Assembly (NCBI GenBank): GCA_009760855.2
Contig: WPIO01000131.1
Coordinates: 776,501 to 840,500 of the forward strand
Source: Cristatella mucedo
Lineage: Eukaryota; Bryozoa; Phylactolaemata; Cristatellidae
Direction of reading: 5' to 3'
DNA: 64,000 nt
Shown: piece by piece, positions 30,650 to 45,849 of the stretch
Position numbering within the stretch: position 1 is the first letter of the stretch
How the letters are laid out: each line of letters begins with the position of its first letter
Translations under genes and position numbers: made by a program
The notes under the pieces: model-generated
What the model was told of the DNA's origin: nothing
Databases searched by the model: none
What the model saw: the letters and a program-made list of their open reading frames with translations, nothing else

Positions 30650-33420
30650 TTTGAGGCAATTTGGTAGAAATTAAATAAAGGTGGGCAATAGAGCTTAGTG
30701 CTAGAAGCACAATCTAAGCACTGGTTAAGAAAGTATTGCAATCAGTGAGACTTGGCTTGCCTCTGTGAGACTTGAGGTAGTCTACGATCTCACCCCTCTC
30801 ACATTTGTTGTTGATTTGGGCCTACGTCAAGCCTAGAGTACAGCATCGACGCTTAGCTTCGAACTAAGTTGATGGAGTAGTCTCAAAATTGTATTTCTGA
30901 TTCCAAAGACGTCGTTCAACAAATACAAGTTCCACTGTCCTCAGAAGTGACGACTATCAGAAGCATTCAGCTGAGCACAATTTTACTTCAAGTAGACGCA
31001 GATAGCTTGTATTATATTCTAAATTAGGTGCCAGTCGTGATTTTCAATTTAATTTAGTTTCTATGAACCTCAATCTTTAGAAGAATGCAGCAATACATAG
31101 GCAAATTTTATCCAGAAGGTTTGGGGTGTGTAAGGTTCAGACTAAAAAGCCCTCAGCGATTTTCAGCACGAAGCCCGATACAGCGTCACAACTTTGCAAA
31201 TGTATGTGCAAAAAATTGCATGCAACTGATGTTTGGCTTTGTTGCTCCAATTAACGCTCCCCATTCACTAAAACAGTTATGGAATTTACAAACACTTTGC
31301 TATCGAGAACAAACTGATTCATATAGTCATTGTTTAGAATCATTGGTAGATAGAATTTGGACAATCAAATAAGTCATAAACACTAGGTGTGAGTCGTGTG
31401 CAAATACAAGGCGACAGGCAGATCAGAAGCAAGAATAGTCAATAATGCTAATGTGCACGTCGCAAATGTTGGAAATAACTTTACGAGTATACCCTGGTCC
31501 ACACAATTTTAAGAGCATATGCCCGTTTTGGGAATCCTGAAGAAGTGCTACAAGCTTTTCAGAGATTAATAATGCCGTCGCTCCACATGGCGTTCTATCA
31601 TGTATGCATGATCATGATTTCTGATCAATGGCCTAGTGTTACTTTTAGCAGCAAAAGCTCAATCGGGCAGAGCAGACACTAAAGGCAATACTTCAATGCC
31701 GCAAATGCTACTTGCTGCCACCTTAGTGCAACCGTAAAACCAATTTCTTTAACCAAAGGCTTCTCTTTTTAAACGTTACAGAAACGATGGTGCGAGCCGA
31801 TTGATTCTTGTTCTCAAATCCATAAATTGATTTTGAACGAGGAGCTCTTTTAATAAGAACACTCAAACCGACGAAATTCGACGAGAGGTGAACATAGTGC
31901 AAGCGATAGGAACGTGCAATAAAAAACTAATCAAAATATACTACCTTAAAAATTTATTTTTTTATGATTTTTTGAAGGGTCTTCAGAATTATTCCGGTTC
32001 CTTGACTAAACCTGTATTAAGAGATCTTTAAATTTTTGACCACAAACTTACTCAGATTCAATGCAGTTAAAGTTACTGTAGCCTCTTAGCTTTAAATTTA
32101 GGAGCGAGCCTAATGGTTGAGTTGTAACAATATGATCAGGTGATCCCAGTGTATAGCTAATCTGACATGGCGATGGAAAAGAAAAGAAAAGCGATGTGTG
32201 CCAGGAAGTGGAATTTTGTATCTGGTTACCTCTAATCCCTTAACGTAGTTTTCGATACATGCGAGCAATACATTAAGTCTAGGGGTTAGGGCAGCATTAA
32301 GTAGCTCTACGTAGCACGAAAGAATTTATTGTATGGCAACGTGGTTTATCCGGACTGCTATACTTTTATTATTGTAAATAATATTTATTTATGAGCGAAT
32401 GTCTAGGATGGTAGTTTCAGCATCTATCTTAAAAAGTTAGCTATGAAGTATTTAGGCAGTGTATATCGCCCTAGCCATCCATATGCTATTATAGCCTTCT
32501 TCAGGCATTTAAAATGTAATCAGTAATTGTGAAACGTGGCCAAAAATCAACGTAACAATGCAAGTCTTTATAAAACTGACCACATGCCAGTTAAGATGAC
32601 CTTCATCTCATCAGGGGCAGGCCAGGTAGTCAGACTGTGACGAATACAGCCCAATCAAAGCCTCATTTATCGAAGCTTAATTCTACATTACAATCTCTGC
32701 ATTTGTTTCAACAAACCTCGACTCCTACCTCTTTCTCAAATGAACAACTCGGCTTAATCGGCTCTGTTAACATAACTGGAGAATAAGCGTCAATAGTTGA
32801 GCAACAACGGAATAATTGACTCATCGCCTTTGACATGGCAGAAAACTGTGGTGTTAATCAAAAAATGGGATGTGTGATAATTTTGCATGACTTCAGAAAT
32901 AACACCATTAGTTAAAGCTCTAATGTAAGGCTTAAGGATAATACATGACACATATAACCCTTTACTATTGCGAAAAGCCAAAATAGCCTAAAACAGTACT
33001 GGTGGCACACCGGGGCTCTTTATTATATTCTAGAGAAAATCAGCCTGATTTATCAATAAACTATCATTATTCAGGGTTGATGTGGAACTCCCTAATCTAA
33101 CATCGAGTTACTTTCAGATTCCTCGTTACACCCATTCTTAGTCTCTACTTCTTGCGCCCCACTCATCTGCACAATCGAAGCGTGAAAATTGTATTTAAAC
33201 TAATGCTGACAGTCATGCCAGTTTTCACCACTGTTAGCTCAGCGGCAGGCTCATTTGTGGTGCCACTTTCATTTTTACTGAAGCTGCTTTAAACCAAGAA
33301 GAAAGGAAGCCCACAGCAGAAAGCACACTACCACGATGGTTTGGATTCTAAAGAAAAGAAAAGCTGAATTATATTACTGAACGTGCAGGGTAATACCTTT
33401 GAGATTTCCAAAAAAACAAG
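30650..33420. other. Blocks Q, R and S0 of unit 2, non-coding
   Basis: The segment aligns in pieces with 41520-44080 (unit 3) and 53170-55350 (unit 4). Shared anchors include CCTAGAATACAGCATC, GCAACTGATGTTTGGCT, TCATCAGGGGCAG and CACAATCGAAG. Divergence is high, with many small gaps, and the frames are short. Not recognised. Confidence 0.6.
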
Positions 33421-34039
33421 TACCCACATGGAAGTTGGTTCCGCCATTAGGCAATCAATTACCACTAAAGCAGCTTTCCCGGAGCTTGAGATGCCAGTTA
33501 CAAGTTTATCAACATATACGGCACTACAGAGGCCCGTGAAACTATGTCTAAGAAGTGCATATCACTGGAAGGATAGGCGGCACCCTGCTGGATGGAGTTT
33601 GAAAGATTCATGCTCGTGAAAAATAACATGAGTGGCCAAGTGGCTTAATTACTCCGATCCTGAAGGTTGATGCTTCAGGGGAAGCGCCTTCACAAGCTGA
33701 GGTTGTCTGATAGCAACATCGCTGAGGCACGAATAAGCTCTGCTCACTTCATTCTACACTTCGAACTAAGAGAGCTTGCTTAACTAGTTTCCGTGTTTCC
33801 CTAATGACATGGTCTTCGAGGTTCACTGACAACACAGCTCAGGACAGAACCACACAGACCGAAGCAATTAACGCTATTATTATACCGTATTAAGCACGTT
33901 ATTTAATTTATTTAATTGCCTTGCCATCTTCAATTCGTTTACCATCGTACCAAAACGAAATAAATATTGCTTTGCATGGCTGGTGTGGAAGTAAAAATGG
34001 TACGATCCGTTTTGATAAGTAGTAACATTGCAAACTTTC

Positions 34040-36200
34040 AGTCTTGCCCGATATCATTACAGAATGGGCTGAAAATCAGACACAATGCTTGTTTATTGAT
34101 CTTTCATGGAGAGCATCTATTTTGGATAATATTTTGATTTTGGTCAGAACCTTTGGTACAAGATTCAAGATTTTACTCCTGGACCTGAATACCGTGACTA
34201 CGAAAATCGACGAATGCATGTTAAATTGCTTGTACCTCATAGCTTTGTTCTTTGCAGTCGCTGTTTCTGCGGCTTTTGAAGAACTGGCCGATGACTGCCC
34301 TTTTTAAACAGCACCATTGATCAACAACTAATAAGACACGTACTTTAACGGACAGCTTAGAGGTTGAAGTGCAAATCTTAGGCTTAATTTGCAACTGTGG
34401 ATTGTTAAGGACCCACAAGTAACTGCAATAAAGCTGCCATTTCCACAATAATTGTCGGAAGACTTCAGCTTTTAGTCTAATTTATACATAATGACATTAA
34501 GGGTTTATTTACCACACTTCATGCGATTGGACGCTTGAGTTCACCTGCTATTGCCGAGTGTGCTCAATTGTGCCTTGCACTTTAGAGGGAGGACGAAATT
34601 AATTACTCTGAATTCTTCGATGCAGTAGTTTCGTAGACATTGTCACACAACCTCATTAATCACGAGGACTTACCCAGGATTACTTGCTGAACGGTGTTGC
34701 CTACCTGCCAAAACATAACACCAACCTCTCTAATGCTGCAGAACAGCAGCTAGGCTTTATATTTTCGGTATCTTTGTGACAGATCGTACTGCACTAACGG
34801 CTAAATTATGCCTTTTCACTTGGTTATTTCATGTATTATCGTTAAATTACTCGGTGAGACCCATTATGACAGCTTAACTTTAACTAGATCGATGTATCGC
34901 ACCGAGTTGATTGACTCACATCGTAACTTTGTGCATGGGGTGATTTTGTAAGGTATCTCTTGACAGGACATTAGGAATGAGAATGCCTATGCATTGAGGC
35001 GATCGGGCTTATGATTGCATGATTGGTACTGGACAGGCCAGGCACAATGGCTATTCAGCTAGCAGGAGCCGCATAATAATCGCTGGGGCACGCTTCATCT
35101 TTCAATATCCAAACTGGTAAAAATGTAAATAATTGTATTGCTATTTTAAGCTCGAAAAGGTCAAATTGGCTGAGCCTGACGACTTGAAGCAAGATCATTT
35201 GGTTTGACCATACTGGTTACCACTCGAAGTAGCACTTAAGGTTTTTCCCTGTTAGCTGACGGTGGATAATAAGTAACGCTCGATGACTCCCTGGCATTAC
35301 GCAGCAGATTAGCCTCTATGTATGCCCGAGTTTGATTTGCTGTTATTGGGTTCGTATAAATATATATGTCGCTGAATCTGCCTTTAGAATATTCCTGCAC
35401 CCACCTGGACAGCATTGGGCCTATGCCACGACTGAAGGTATATCCATGAATTTTTAAACCTGCTCATCAAAGAGAGATGGTTCACATGCAAAAAAGTTTT
35501 AAAGTCAACTGTTATTATACAAACTTGGAATTATTCTGGGTCTCTCACAAGGTGAATTTTGTTTACAGCTATGTTGCACGACAACGGAAACGATATTCCA
35601 ATAACAAAGCAAAATTTGCCTGTTGGCATTTTTCCCAGCAGATTGTACTCAGAATTTAATTGTTGGGTATTCAATTTTAAGCCTCGTTCTTACATTAGGC
35701 TTCCGCACCGTTCACTAAATATACCTAACTAATTCTGCGCAAAGAGTTACCCAAAGCCTTTAAACATGTTGATTGTTAAGGAACTCCACGTTTTTGAAAG
35801 GATATTACAGCAGAGTGTTGTCGGTAGTGATACATTCCTTAAGTGACTGGTAAATTGAGCAAGCAGGGTAATGGGTACTTTTTTCGCAGCTAGCGTGATC
35901 AATTCTACAATTGCCTTTTGTAGTGTAACGCCAATTTTTTAAACAAATTCACATACTATTCAAGCTTTATTCTATATTTAAGGCTACACTGAGTAACATA
36001 GTTGCCTGAATTTAGCATATTTTGACCTGTAGTTTGACGGAAGATTCTCAGTTTGGAACGTGAGCAACGTTGTGATAAAGCTGAAATCTTTGCCACTTGA
36101 TGCACCGGTCCCCTAAACATAAACTACTACGTGAAACTCTTCCTTTACCTTCTCTAGCCGCCGTCGCTCCATCAGCCTATTTGCGTCCTGTCCTGCACAA
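34040..36200. other. Blocks T and X of unit 2
   Basis: T (34040-34500) carries the exon-like VSAAFEELADDC frame. X (34960-36200) aligns with 48280-49470 in unit 3, with anchors such as GGGCACGACCAATCTGCTAG. No gene is recognised. Confidence 0.55.
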
Positions 36201-37010
36201 ACACTCAAACCCTCTGGGCACGACCAATCTGCTAGGGGTGCAGTGGTTCAACAGGCGCCGTTAGCTAGCTTGTGTGAAGGGTAAGTAGTTTGCAGTAGAT
36301 GATGTTTTAATTCGTATCTCCAGTCATCCTGATCTTGGTCTTCTTATAAACACGTCCAGTCTTTTTAGATAAATCAAAATCTATTTCAGGAACGTGTGAG
36401 GGACCCGCTACAAAGATTTCTAAGTGGCAGACTAATTACCTGTCTGACATGACTATGTAGTATACAAATGCAGTCAACTGTTGGCAAAAGAGCACGTGTA
36501 TACAGGTAAGCGTGATACGGATTCACGATTCCTAGCCCTGCTACCACGGAGATAATTTTTCCTGCTGTAACCTGAGCTCAGCATAGATGGTTGAAAAAGA
36601 ATGGGAGGATGCCATTCGGTCAATGCCGGAATCTGAGATTTCTGCCCTCTGTCTGTGCTGATGAAACCATAAGTCGGGTATGCATCAAGTAAATCAACCG
36701 ATGAATCTTCATTGGCACTGTGAGATAAATGTTGGAACGGCCCATCTCGCTGAAAGGACAGACCTCTATTCACCATGAACATCTTACCAATGTCGTAGGA
36801 AAATGCATACCAGAGATCTTGATAACTTACTATTGTCAGTAAATCTATTAATTCGATGGGGATTTAGGCATGAGATAGAAACAAATTAAAGGGTCATTGT
36901 CTGCTTAGTGATTAATCACTATAACACCTTCAATATTTTGATGGCTACATCCAAGCCCCATTTATAGATTCACAAATTACGTCGGTTACTGTTATTAGGC
37001 TCCATTACCT
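36200..37010. repeat. U block, copy 3 (unit 2)
   Basis: It starts after a CTGCTAGGGGTGCAGTGG anchor and ends at CACTATAACACCTTCAAT. The minus-strand frame at 36474-36782 is open but shares only short peptides with the other copies. Confidence 0.65.
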
Positions 37011-37154
37011 AGCATAATTATTGGTAAATTAAGGTTTAGTATCGAATTACAAGATTTGACGTTCAATTCGTGAGTCGCCTTGAACCCATTTCCTAATTGG
37101 TTTCTTCGTAACTCGATTGGGAATGTTCAAACGGTAATCGCTTACGTTTTATGT

Positions 37155-37263
37155 GAGCAGAGGCAGCGAAAGGAATCGCCCACCTCAGGATTTAATGTCA
37201 AACTCTCGGGACCGAGGTCATTAAAAGCAAGAACCATTTTACCAAGTGTGCCATCGCGGCTCA
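37155..37263 (-). mobile_element. SINE-1 fragment
   Basis: The minus strand shows the tRNA head (GATGGCACACTTGGTAAAAT) and a decayed B-box. The position matches 15432-15520 in unit 1. Confidence 0.7.
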
Positions 37264-38469
37264 CAAAAATCAAACAGTAGGGGAAAAGAGATCTCTTGCC
37301 AAATGTGTTTCATCCTGCTATGCCAAACGGTGGCTATCTGTCAAATGTAAAATGCGAGTGTAACTTAATACTTGAAGGCTTCGTTGACAAAAATACAATA
37401 AAAAGACTCAATACGCTACTGCCTAAAACCCTTGTTCATTGCAAAAACTGGCTTGCAGACTACAAGGAAAACAGAGTCAATTAACATGGGCAGGACACCA
37501 AAGCAGCTAGAATATGTTAGCCTTCCCAAAACACTACAGTTGCTTATCATCCAAAATCTATTAACGTACGGTGGAGTTCAGCTTTCTACACTTGTTACGC
37601 TTATTCTAATAATTCCTACTCGTCCCTATGCCCGGTTAATTGCCAACCACAATATAGTATACTTTAATGCTAACACTACAACTTGTAAAATACAATACGT
37701 TGTCGTCTATATACAATACTATGTACAATACTTGTACAATACAATACTTGATACAACTTGCATGCTAAAAACAGGTGACAGCCGTGTATTGTTCATTTCC
37801 TCTCAATTTTCGCAGGTGAAACTCACTCAACTTCATCGGTGTGTGCGTTGCTAAATGAAACGTAAATACGGCAGAAAATATTTTCTAATTCGCAAGAAAC
37901 CTTTACTTTATTGAATAGTTTAAGTCCAAACGTAGCTCAGTGATCGAGAGCTTACTATTCAAGGCAACTCTGATAGGGCATACAGACTCACTTCCGTATG
38001 GCATTTAGGTGTTAAATATAAAGCGGCATTTCTTTAGGTGACTATGTGAGTTCCAAAGTCGCGTGTAGTGACTTTTATCGTAGTAACCCCATAATAATTC
38101 TCGCCTTGCTAGCTACGCACACTGAACACTAGCCGGTGGCTGCAAATTCGACATTCAGGGTAGACTGCAATAATTCACAAACTCCAAGTCTTTCTGACCT
38201 TTCAATCAAGCGTCTTCGATTGGTGCGAGACATTAAAGCCAGCATTGGCCATACATCCAACGTCACCTGAGTCACGCTGCATTTGTTCTAGTTGACCTAC
38301 TCTTGCTACCAAACAAGCTGTGGTCCACCTTAAGGTTTGGCTTGCTAAACGATGCAGATGTCTGTGACCAAGCATCTCCTTAACTGCTGCTATTGCTAAA
38401 AGCCAAGCAGCGCTCATCTTAAACTTCCGACTACCGTCAATACATCCCATGACTTGACAACATTTAAAT

Positions 38470-38720
38470 GAACTTAACACTCATCTGCCAGCAGCATTTA
38501 GTGGGTCCGTGTGATTCGCTATTTTCGTGGTTACAGAATGCTTCCTGCCACTAACCATATTCGCGTGCAGACCCTGTGCATGTCATCTCTAACATATTAT
38601 GCTTGATGTCATTGAGCTTGCCATTAATACAACTAACCATTACAGCATGCTTCCTTTGCTGCCAATTTATTGCGTTTAGAACCAGATTTTCGGAATAACA
38701 TGAATAATACTACTATTATT
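38470..38720 (+). mobile_element. L2 LINE 3' end fragment
   Basis: It reads from GCATTTAGTGGGTCCGTGTG through the GTGCATGTCA repeats to a decayed stem-loop and an ATT-like tail. Confidence 0.7.
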
Positions 38721-39513
38721 AGGCATACCCTTCTAATCGTTTTGTCAATCAGGTAAGGCAAAGTACCGCCTGCTCTTTTCATGAAAATTGCACAGCTGAG
38801 CTTTGGACCAAGGTCTATCGCTCAATTTCGCAATCCTGTCTTTTGAGCCAAAGTCTAAAATAAGCAGCGAAAATTCTCTTTTCGTTGGCATTTACTGCCA
38901 CTTTCGACTGCATCGACTTGACCTAAGAAGATTAGTGTCTGACACATGGTGCATACAGGCCTCCGTGGTGGTATGGCCCGTCCCAGATGACAAGCATTGT
39001 AGCCTTGCCTCTGCTCATCTCCGTAGTATGCTTCAGTGATAACCTCAACAGTTATGCTGCTGGTGTCGTCTGGACCCTACTGAGCGTGAGACTGGGTAGA
39101 CGCTACTTTAACTGACAATCAATATTTAGATTTACACTAAACTTAGTTGGAGTACGTCCGGCGAGCTCTGCCTGAGCAGCTTTAGGGTTGAGTTAACACT
39201 GCTAGTCGTAGTTACATGAAGTACAATAGAAGTGCAAGCTTAAAACTCAACTTCTTAGATGCAGCTGACAGGAGTAAAATAATCCAGGTTTTCATCATAG
39301 GTGCAAACCTCGCATACGTGCAGTTAATTGTCATATTCTGTGTTGAACTCTTAGCTTGCAACAGTTTGAGCTATACCGAGCATCGACATAGTGATGGTAG
39401 ACCTGAATATCTAAAAATTTGCATGCAGGTTGTGATCAATTACTTGAAATCTCTATATATCAGCAAAGATTAACCAGAAAATTTAAATCAATTTGAAATC
39501 GCTTATGTTTATG

Positions 39514-39848
<335 letters not shown>

Positions 39849-42800
39849 GCGTGCATATTATAACATAATAATAGGTTCGTTATATACTCCAGAAGGTTTA
39901 AGTGAAATTGACTACACAAATGTAAGTCAAACATCGTAATGTGCAAATTCCATTGGTTGTAATACTTTAATCTTCTAAGGCACTGCTTTAAGCTGCGTTC
40001 AGGAGCTGAAGAATGCCCAAGATGCTATTGTGCTGCTTTGACAAAAGCTTTAAAAGGCAGTCTCCCTGATTACCAAAGTTTGGCTCTTGCATTGGTCCTA
40101 ATTCCGTTTCTGTGCACCGATCACAATATTCATTTGTAAGCACATAGATTGAATACAGTTTATTGCAGTCCTCACGGAGTTAATGTGCAGATAAGACATG
40201 AGAAAACTCCGATATCAGCTATTTTTGCGTTTGAGGCAAGCTTACTGAGACCTAATACTCCCAAAACTTTCGCTTTGATTTTTCGAACATCAAACTCCAA
40301 CACTCTTAGCACTCTTAAATAAACGCAATATTTAGTCTGCTAAAAAATTTACACTCCACAAGACTGCTTTGAACGCTTCATTTTGAAAGGCAAAATCTTT
40401 GCTACGAGTATTTATTTTAAACTGAGTGCTTGAATGTTGTATGTCCAAGTGCATGCTGATAATCGTATACAAGGAATAAATTTAAATATTGAGCTCCAAG
40501 GTTTATTGTACTGAAAAATCTAAGCGAACAAACGCCGAGAAAATTTGAATCACAATAAATGGAAAATAAACAATCAGCACCTGTGCTAGAACGTTTTCAC
40601 TAAGCTTAGTGATCATGATATCTCTTGCTGCTTAGAACTACTCCTTAGCTAGAGTAGGAACAGCACCAACCACTCTGCCGGCTCAAATTGTTCAGCTATT
40701 TCTCAAACATACATCTAATCCAAAGAGCACCATAACTGCAATCAGCATGTGAGCTTGGACGAATTCTTCGACGAATAGCGTCACAATATCATGGAGAAAG
40801 TAAGAAAACAAGCTTTCAAAATTAACCAGCTCCTCGCAGCAATTGTAGGGTACATGCTATGTCCTCTGTGAGCCTAAAGATTCCGATTCAGTGCACGTAA
40901 TATGCAACTTCAAATGGGGATTTTAATACTTCACAGTGCCTCTAAGCATGCGTTACCTGTCAAAATTGTGTCCCAGCCTTTAAATAAATCACGTAGCTAT
41001 TAACCGCACATAAGCCACTTTACCAAACTTAGAAATCCAGGCTTTGTAATTGCAAGCGAAAATACTTGGAAAGTATTCCTGAAGTCGAAGCAACAATTGC
41101 AAAATGAACATGGTAGTGCATGCCAACTCACGCTTTTTATTGTGCACATTGTAGGGAGCATGTACTAGCTCATCAGCATCTTCGTTTTGCTTGACATTTT
41201 TGACAAACAAATGCGAATTTCTGCGTGGAAGAAACATCATTCCAGTCGTATCCACCCCATGCTGTTCTCAAATGGACCCGGTTCTCTTCGTTATGCCAAT
41301 TATCCGGCTGCCCAGGGAACCATTCACTGTATTCAGATCGCTTCGATCCAAGTGGTTTACATCCACAGTCCCACCTCCAATGTGATGGATGTCTCCTGTT
41401 AGCTTGTACTAACGATAAGCCGATCCAAACATTGATTCCATCAAACTCTAAAAATCACATGCCGTACACTTAAGGGTGTGAACTGCTTAGAAGCTTGAAA
41501 ACCAGGCTTAGTCATTGCCTGCAGAATTGGAAAACGGATAGGAAATAGATAGAGCTTAGTGCTAGAGGCTAAATCTAAGCTATGGTTACGAAAGTAATGC
41601 AATCAGTGACACTTTGCTTGCCTCTGTGAGACTTGAGGTAGTCTACGATCTCATCCCTCTCAGATTTGTTGTTGATTGCGGCCAATGTCAAGCCTAGACG
41701 ATGGCATCATCGTTTAGCTTTGGAGTACGTTGATAGAGTAGTCTCAAATTGGTATTTCTGAGAATTTGACAGACGTCGTTCTGTAAGCATAAGTCAAGCT
41801 GTCCCTATTAGTGACGACTCTCGGAAGCATCAAGCTGATCTCAATATCGTTTTGAGCAGACGTAGCTAGTATTTCAATATTCAAAAATAGGGTGTCATGA
41901 TTTTTTTTATTGTCATTAGGTATTCAATTTAAAAATATATTCAGCAATAGATAACCTGTTTTATCCGGAAATATTGCAGTGTTTAAGGTTCAAGACTAAA
42001 AGAAATTAAACTTTTATTTTAGCTAGATGCAGAATACAATGTCACTACTCTGGGGCTGTATGTTCATAAAATGGACTGCAACTGATGTTTGGCTTTATTT
42101 CCCGCAATATAGTTCCCCTGATCACTCAATAGTTAGGGTAGCAAGAAATACTTGCTCAATAGAAGCCGCAAAGTGGTATAGTTTGTTTGTATGGCTAGTA
42201 ATAGATGCAATAGGATACATGAATGATCACGATTTCTGATCGACTGGGTGGTGTACTTTTAGCAGCAAAGTCATAATCTTATCGAGCATTCACCACAGAC
42301 AATAAATCAATGTTGCTACTTCTACTAGCTGCCACTTTACAGCAGCCGTACATCCTAATTGCACAGATAAAGGTGCCGAAACCGTGGTTCATGTCGATAA
42401 AAGTTATTCTCAAATTTAACAAGTGATTTTTAATTAGCAGCGCTTTTAATAAGAATGTGAAGAGGAAAAAATCTGATGAGCTGTGAAAATATTACAGGCA
42501 CTGAAAACATTTAATTAAAAAAGTAGGCACACCATGCTAGTTTTAACACTTATTTTGTCATTGATTTCGCGAATCGTCGTTAGAGTTATTCGGGTTCCCG
42601 ATCGAACCTTTATCACGGGATCTTTATATTTACGACATCAAACTTATGCTGAATAAATAAAGTCTAATTAACTGCAACCTACCAACTTTAAATGAAGCAG
42701 CCAGCCTAAAGGTTGATCGGCAATATTATCAAGTGATCGGAGAGCATAGCTAATCTGTGCTGGCCGTAGAACTGGAAAGATAATGCAAAATATAGCAGTT

Positions 42801-45800
42801 TAGCTGTGAATATCTCCATTTGGTTATCTGTGATCCCGTAGCATAGTTTGCCATTCGTGCAATAGACAAATAAGGTATCTCAAATTTTAAGTCACTGGGG
42901 ATCTAATATTAATTAGATCAGCATTGAATAGGGTCGCATAACATGACAGCATTATTGTAAATTATCTGAATATCTATAGTGTAATTGTTGTAAAAATGAC
43001 TAATCGATGAGCTATTACCTGAAATATAATTTTCAGCATCTAACTTGCAAAACTAGCAGAACTCATTTTTAAGCAGTGTATATCGCCATAAACCCTCATG
43101 TGCTATTATAGAATTCTTGCGGAATTTGAAATGTAATTATTAACCCTAAAGAATGGCTAAAAACTAAGTTAAGAGGACAAAGCTCTTCGTAATGCACACT
43201 TCATGCCAGTTTACGTGACCCCCATTTCATCGGGGGCAGCCCAACTAGTTCTGACTGTGAAGAATAAAGGCTGATTGAAGCCTCGTTTATTGAACCTCCA
43301 CTTGAATTTCAGGCTCTGCATTCGTTTGAAAAAACGTGCATCTTCTCCTTTTTCCTTCTCAAATAAAAAAATTGTCTTAATTGGCTCTAACTTGGCTAGA
43401 AAAGAAGTGTCGAGTGATCAAATCGCAACACAATAAAAGGATTATCGCCGATGATGTTGGAAGGAGTCAATGATGTTAATCAATAAAAGTTAAGTATGAT
43501 ATATTTGCATGTCTTCAGAAATAATTATTAATAATAATAATAGTCTTTAGTTCAAGATAATTATTTTAATTTAAGACTAAGGGTAATACATGACACATAT
43601 AACCCCCAGTCTTGAAAAATAGACTAAACAGCCTACTTCAGAGGTTATAGCGCCCCTGGGTTCTTTTTTAATGTTATAAGTGAAAGTAAATAGGCTTGAT
43701 TCCTCGAAGATATATCATCATGCAGGCTTAACGTGGAACTCTAACTTAACATAAACTTACTTTCAGAATCCTCGTCACTCCCATCATCAGTCTCCACTTC
43801 CTGCGTTCCACTCACCTGCACAATCGAAGCATGAAAATTGCATTTACACTAACGCTGACAGTCATGCAAGTTAGCAACACTGCTAGCTCAACGGCAGGCT
43901 CATTCCTAGTGCAACTTACACTTTCGCTGATTCAGCTTCTAACCAACAGGAAAGCCCACAGCAGGAAGCACACTTTCATGTTAGTTCGGATTCTAAAGAA
44001 AATGAAGCTCAACTACACTACTTAACGAGCATAGCTTTGCAATTTCAATTGGGATAGCTTTGCAATTTATAAGTAACAAAGCCGCCACATGGAAACAGGT
44101 TCACACACTATGCAATTACTTACCATTAAAGCAGCTTACCGGGAGCGTGAGATGCCAGTTACAAGTTGATCTATATATACGGCACTGGAGAGGACCGTGA
44201 CCACGATTTCTATGAAGTGTATGTCACTGTAAGGAGAAGCGGCCCCCACCAGGATGGAGTTTGAAATGTTCATGCTGGCGAAAAGTAACGCGATGGGTCA
44301 AGTGGTTTCATCGCTCTGATTCCGGAGGGCAGATGTTGCAGGGGAAGCGCTTTTACTAGCAGAGGTTTTCGGAGAGTGACCGGACTGAGGCGCCGCTCTA
44401 ATAATCTTTGATCACTTCAACCGACAAGTAAAACTAAGAGAGCTTTTTTAGCAGTTTTCACGTTTCCCAAATGACGTTACTATCCACGTCTTGGGGTTGC
44501 ACTGACAATTCAACTCTGGACATAAGTGCCTAGACCAGAGCCCTCAACTCTAAGAACCCAACAAGTGCATGTACCACACATCGCTAAACTATAATAGTAC
44601 TTTTAGGTACATGATTTATTTGATTTAAATGACTAGCCGTCTTCATCTACGATTAAAATCGTCAAAAAAAGTAAAAAACTATTGCATGGCACGACAGCTG
44701 TAAAAGTAATAATGCTACATTCATTTTAATTGGGCTACAATATTGAAATTTTCAATTTTGGAAAAAACCGTTACAGTTTTGTTTAACATCAGAAATAATG
44801 CATGTTTAACCATCCTTCACGGAGAGCAGATAGCAGGATATTTCTTTTATATTGGTCCGAATCTTTGGTACAAGGTTCAAGATTCGATCCTGTAACAGAG
44901 TACCGCCACGACGAAAACTGACAAATGCACGATAAATTGGCTTTACCTCAAAGCTTTGTTCCTATAGTCGATGCTTCTGCTGCTGTTGAATTATTGGCCG
45001 ATGGCTGTCCTCGTTCAATGGTACGATTTATCAGCAACTAGGAAGACACATATACTTTAGCGGACAGCTGAAAAGTCGAAGTGCAAATCAAAGGCTTGAT
45101 TTGCAACTGTGGGCCGTTAGGGACCAACATATATCTAAGATACTGCTGCCATTTTCACACGAATGCCAGAAGACTGCGGCTTTAATTCTAAATTATACAG
45201 AATTGTATTACGCATTTACCTACCACACGTCATGCAATTTGACTATTGAGTTATGGTAGTTCCTCGAGTTTCCCAGGTCAGCCTGCCTATATAGGCATTG
45301 CGGTGGGAATACCGATGCTATTTCCAACAAAAGTGTAGCATGATTATCATATTTTTATGAAATTGCAGCTCGAAGATTTTTGGGTTGTCCTGCATTTATG
45401 ACGTGTTGCAGGCGCTTTGTAATGGTATGGCCTTTGATGACCTGGCCGTCAGAGACCATAGTAGTACAACTCGTTTGGCAATTGCCTGCTAATTGGTGGG
45501 TAAACTGAAACCCTATTTTAATAGTGAGCCATCAAGGCCACAGCTTAACGGCACGATTTTCGTAATCAAGCCTGTTGCCCAGTTTGATGATGCATAGAGA
45601 GCCATTGGAAGCCAATGCATTAGAACTGGCATGGGCTATATCGTCAATTTTGTTGGCAAACTATAAACATTCTTTACAAATTTAAATTAAATCTCTTTTG
45701 TTCACTGCTTATTGTGAAAAGGGTAGCAGCATTGCAGTTTGATTATGCCCAGAGGCTGACTTGTACGTGCTATTAAAGGGATAGCTTGAGAACGCTAAGC

Positions 45801-45849
45801 CTAATGCAGTAATATTCGGTAGTTAACTCAAAACATTCTTTCCCATAAA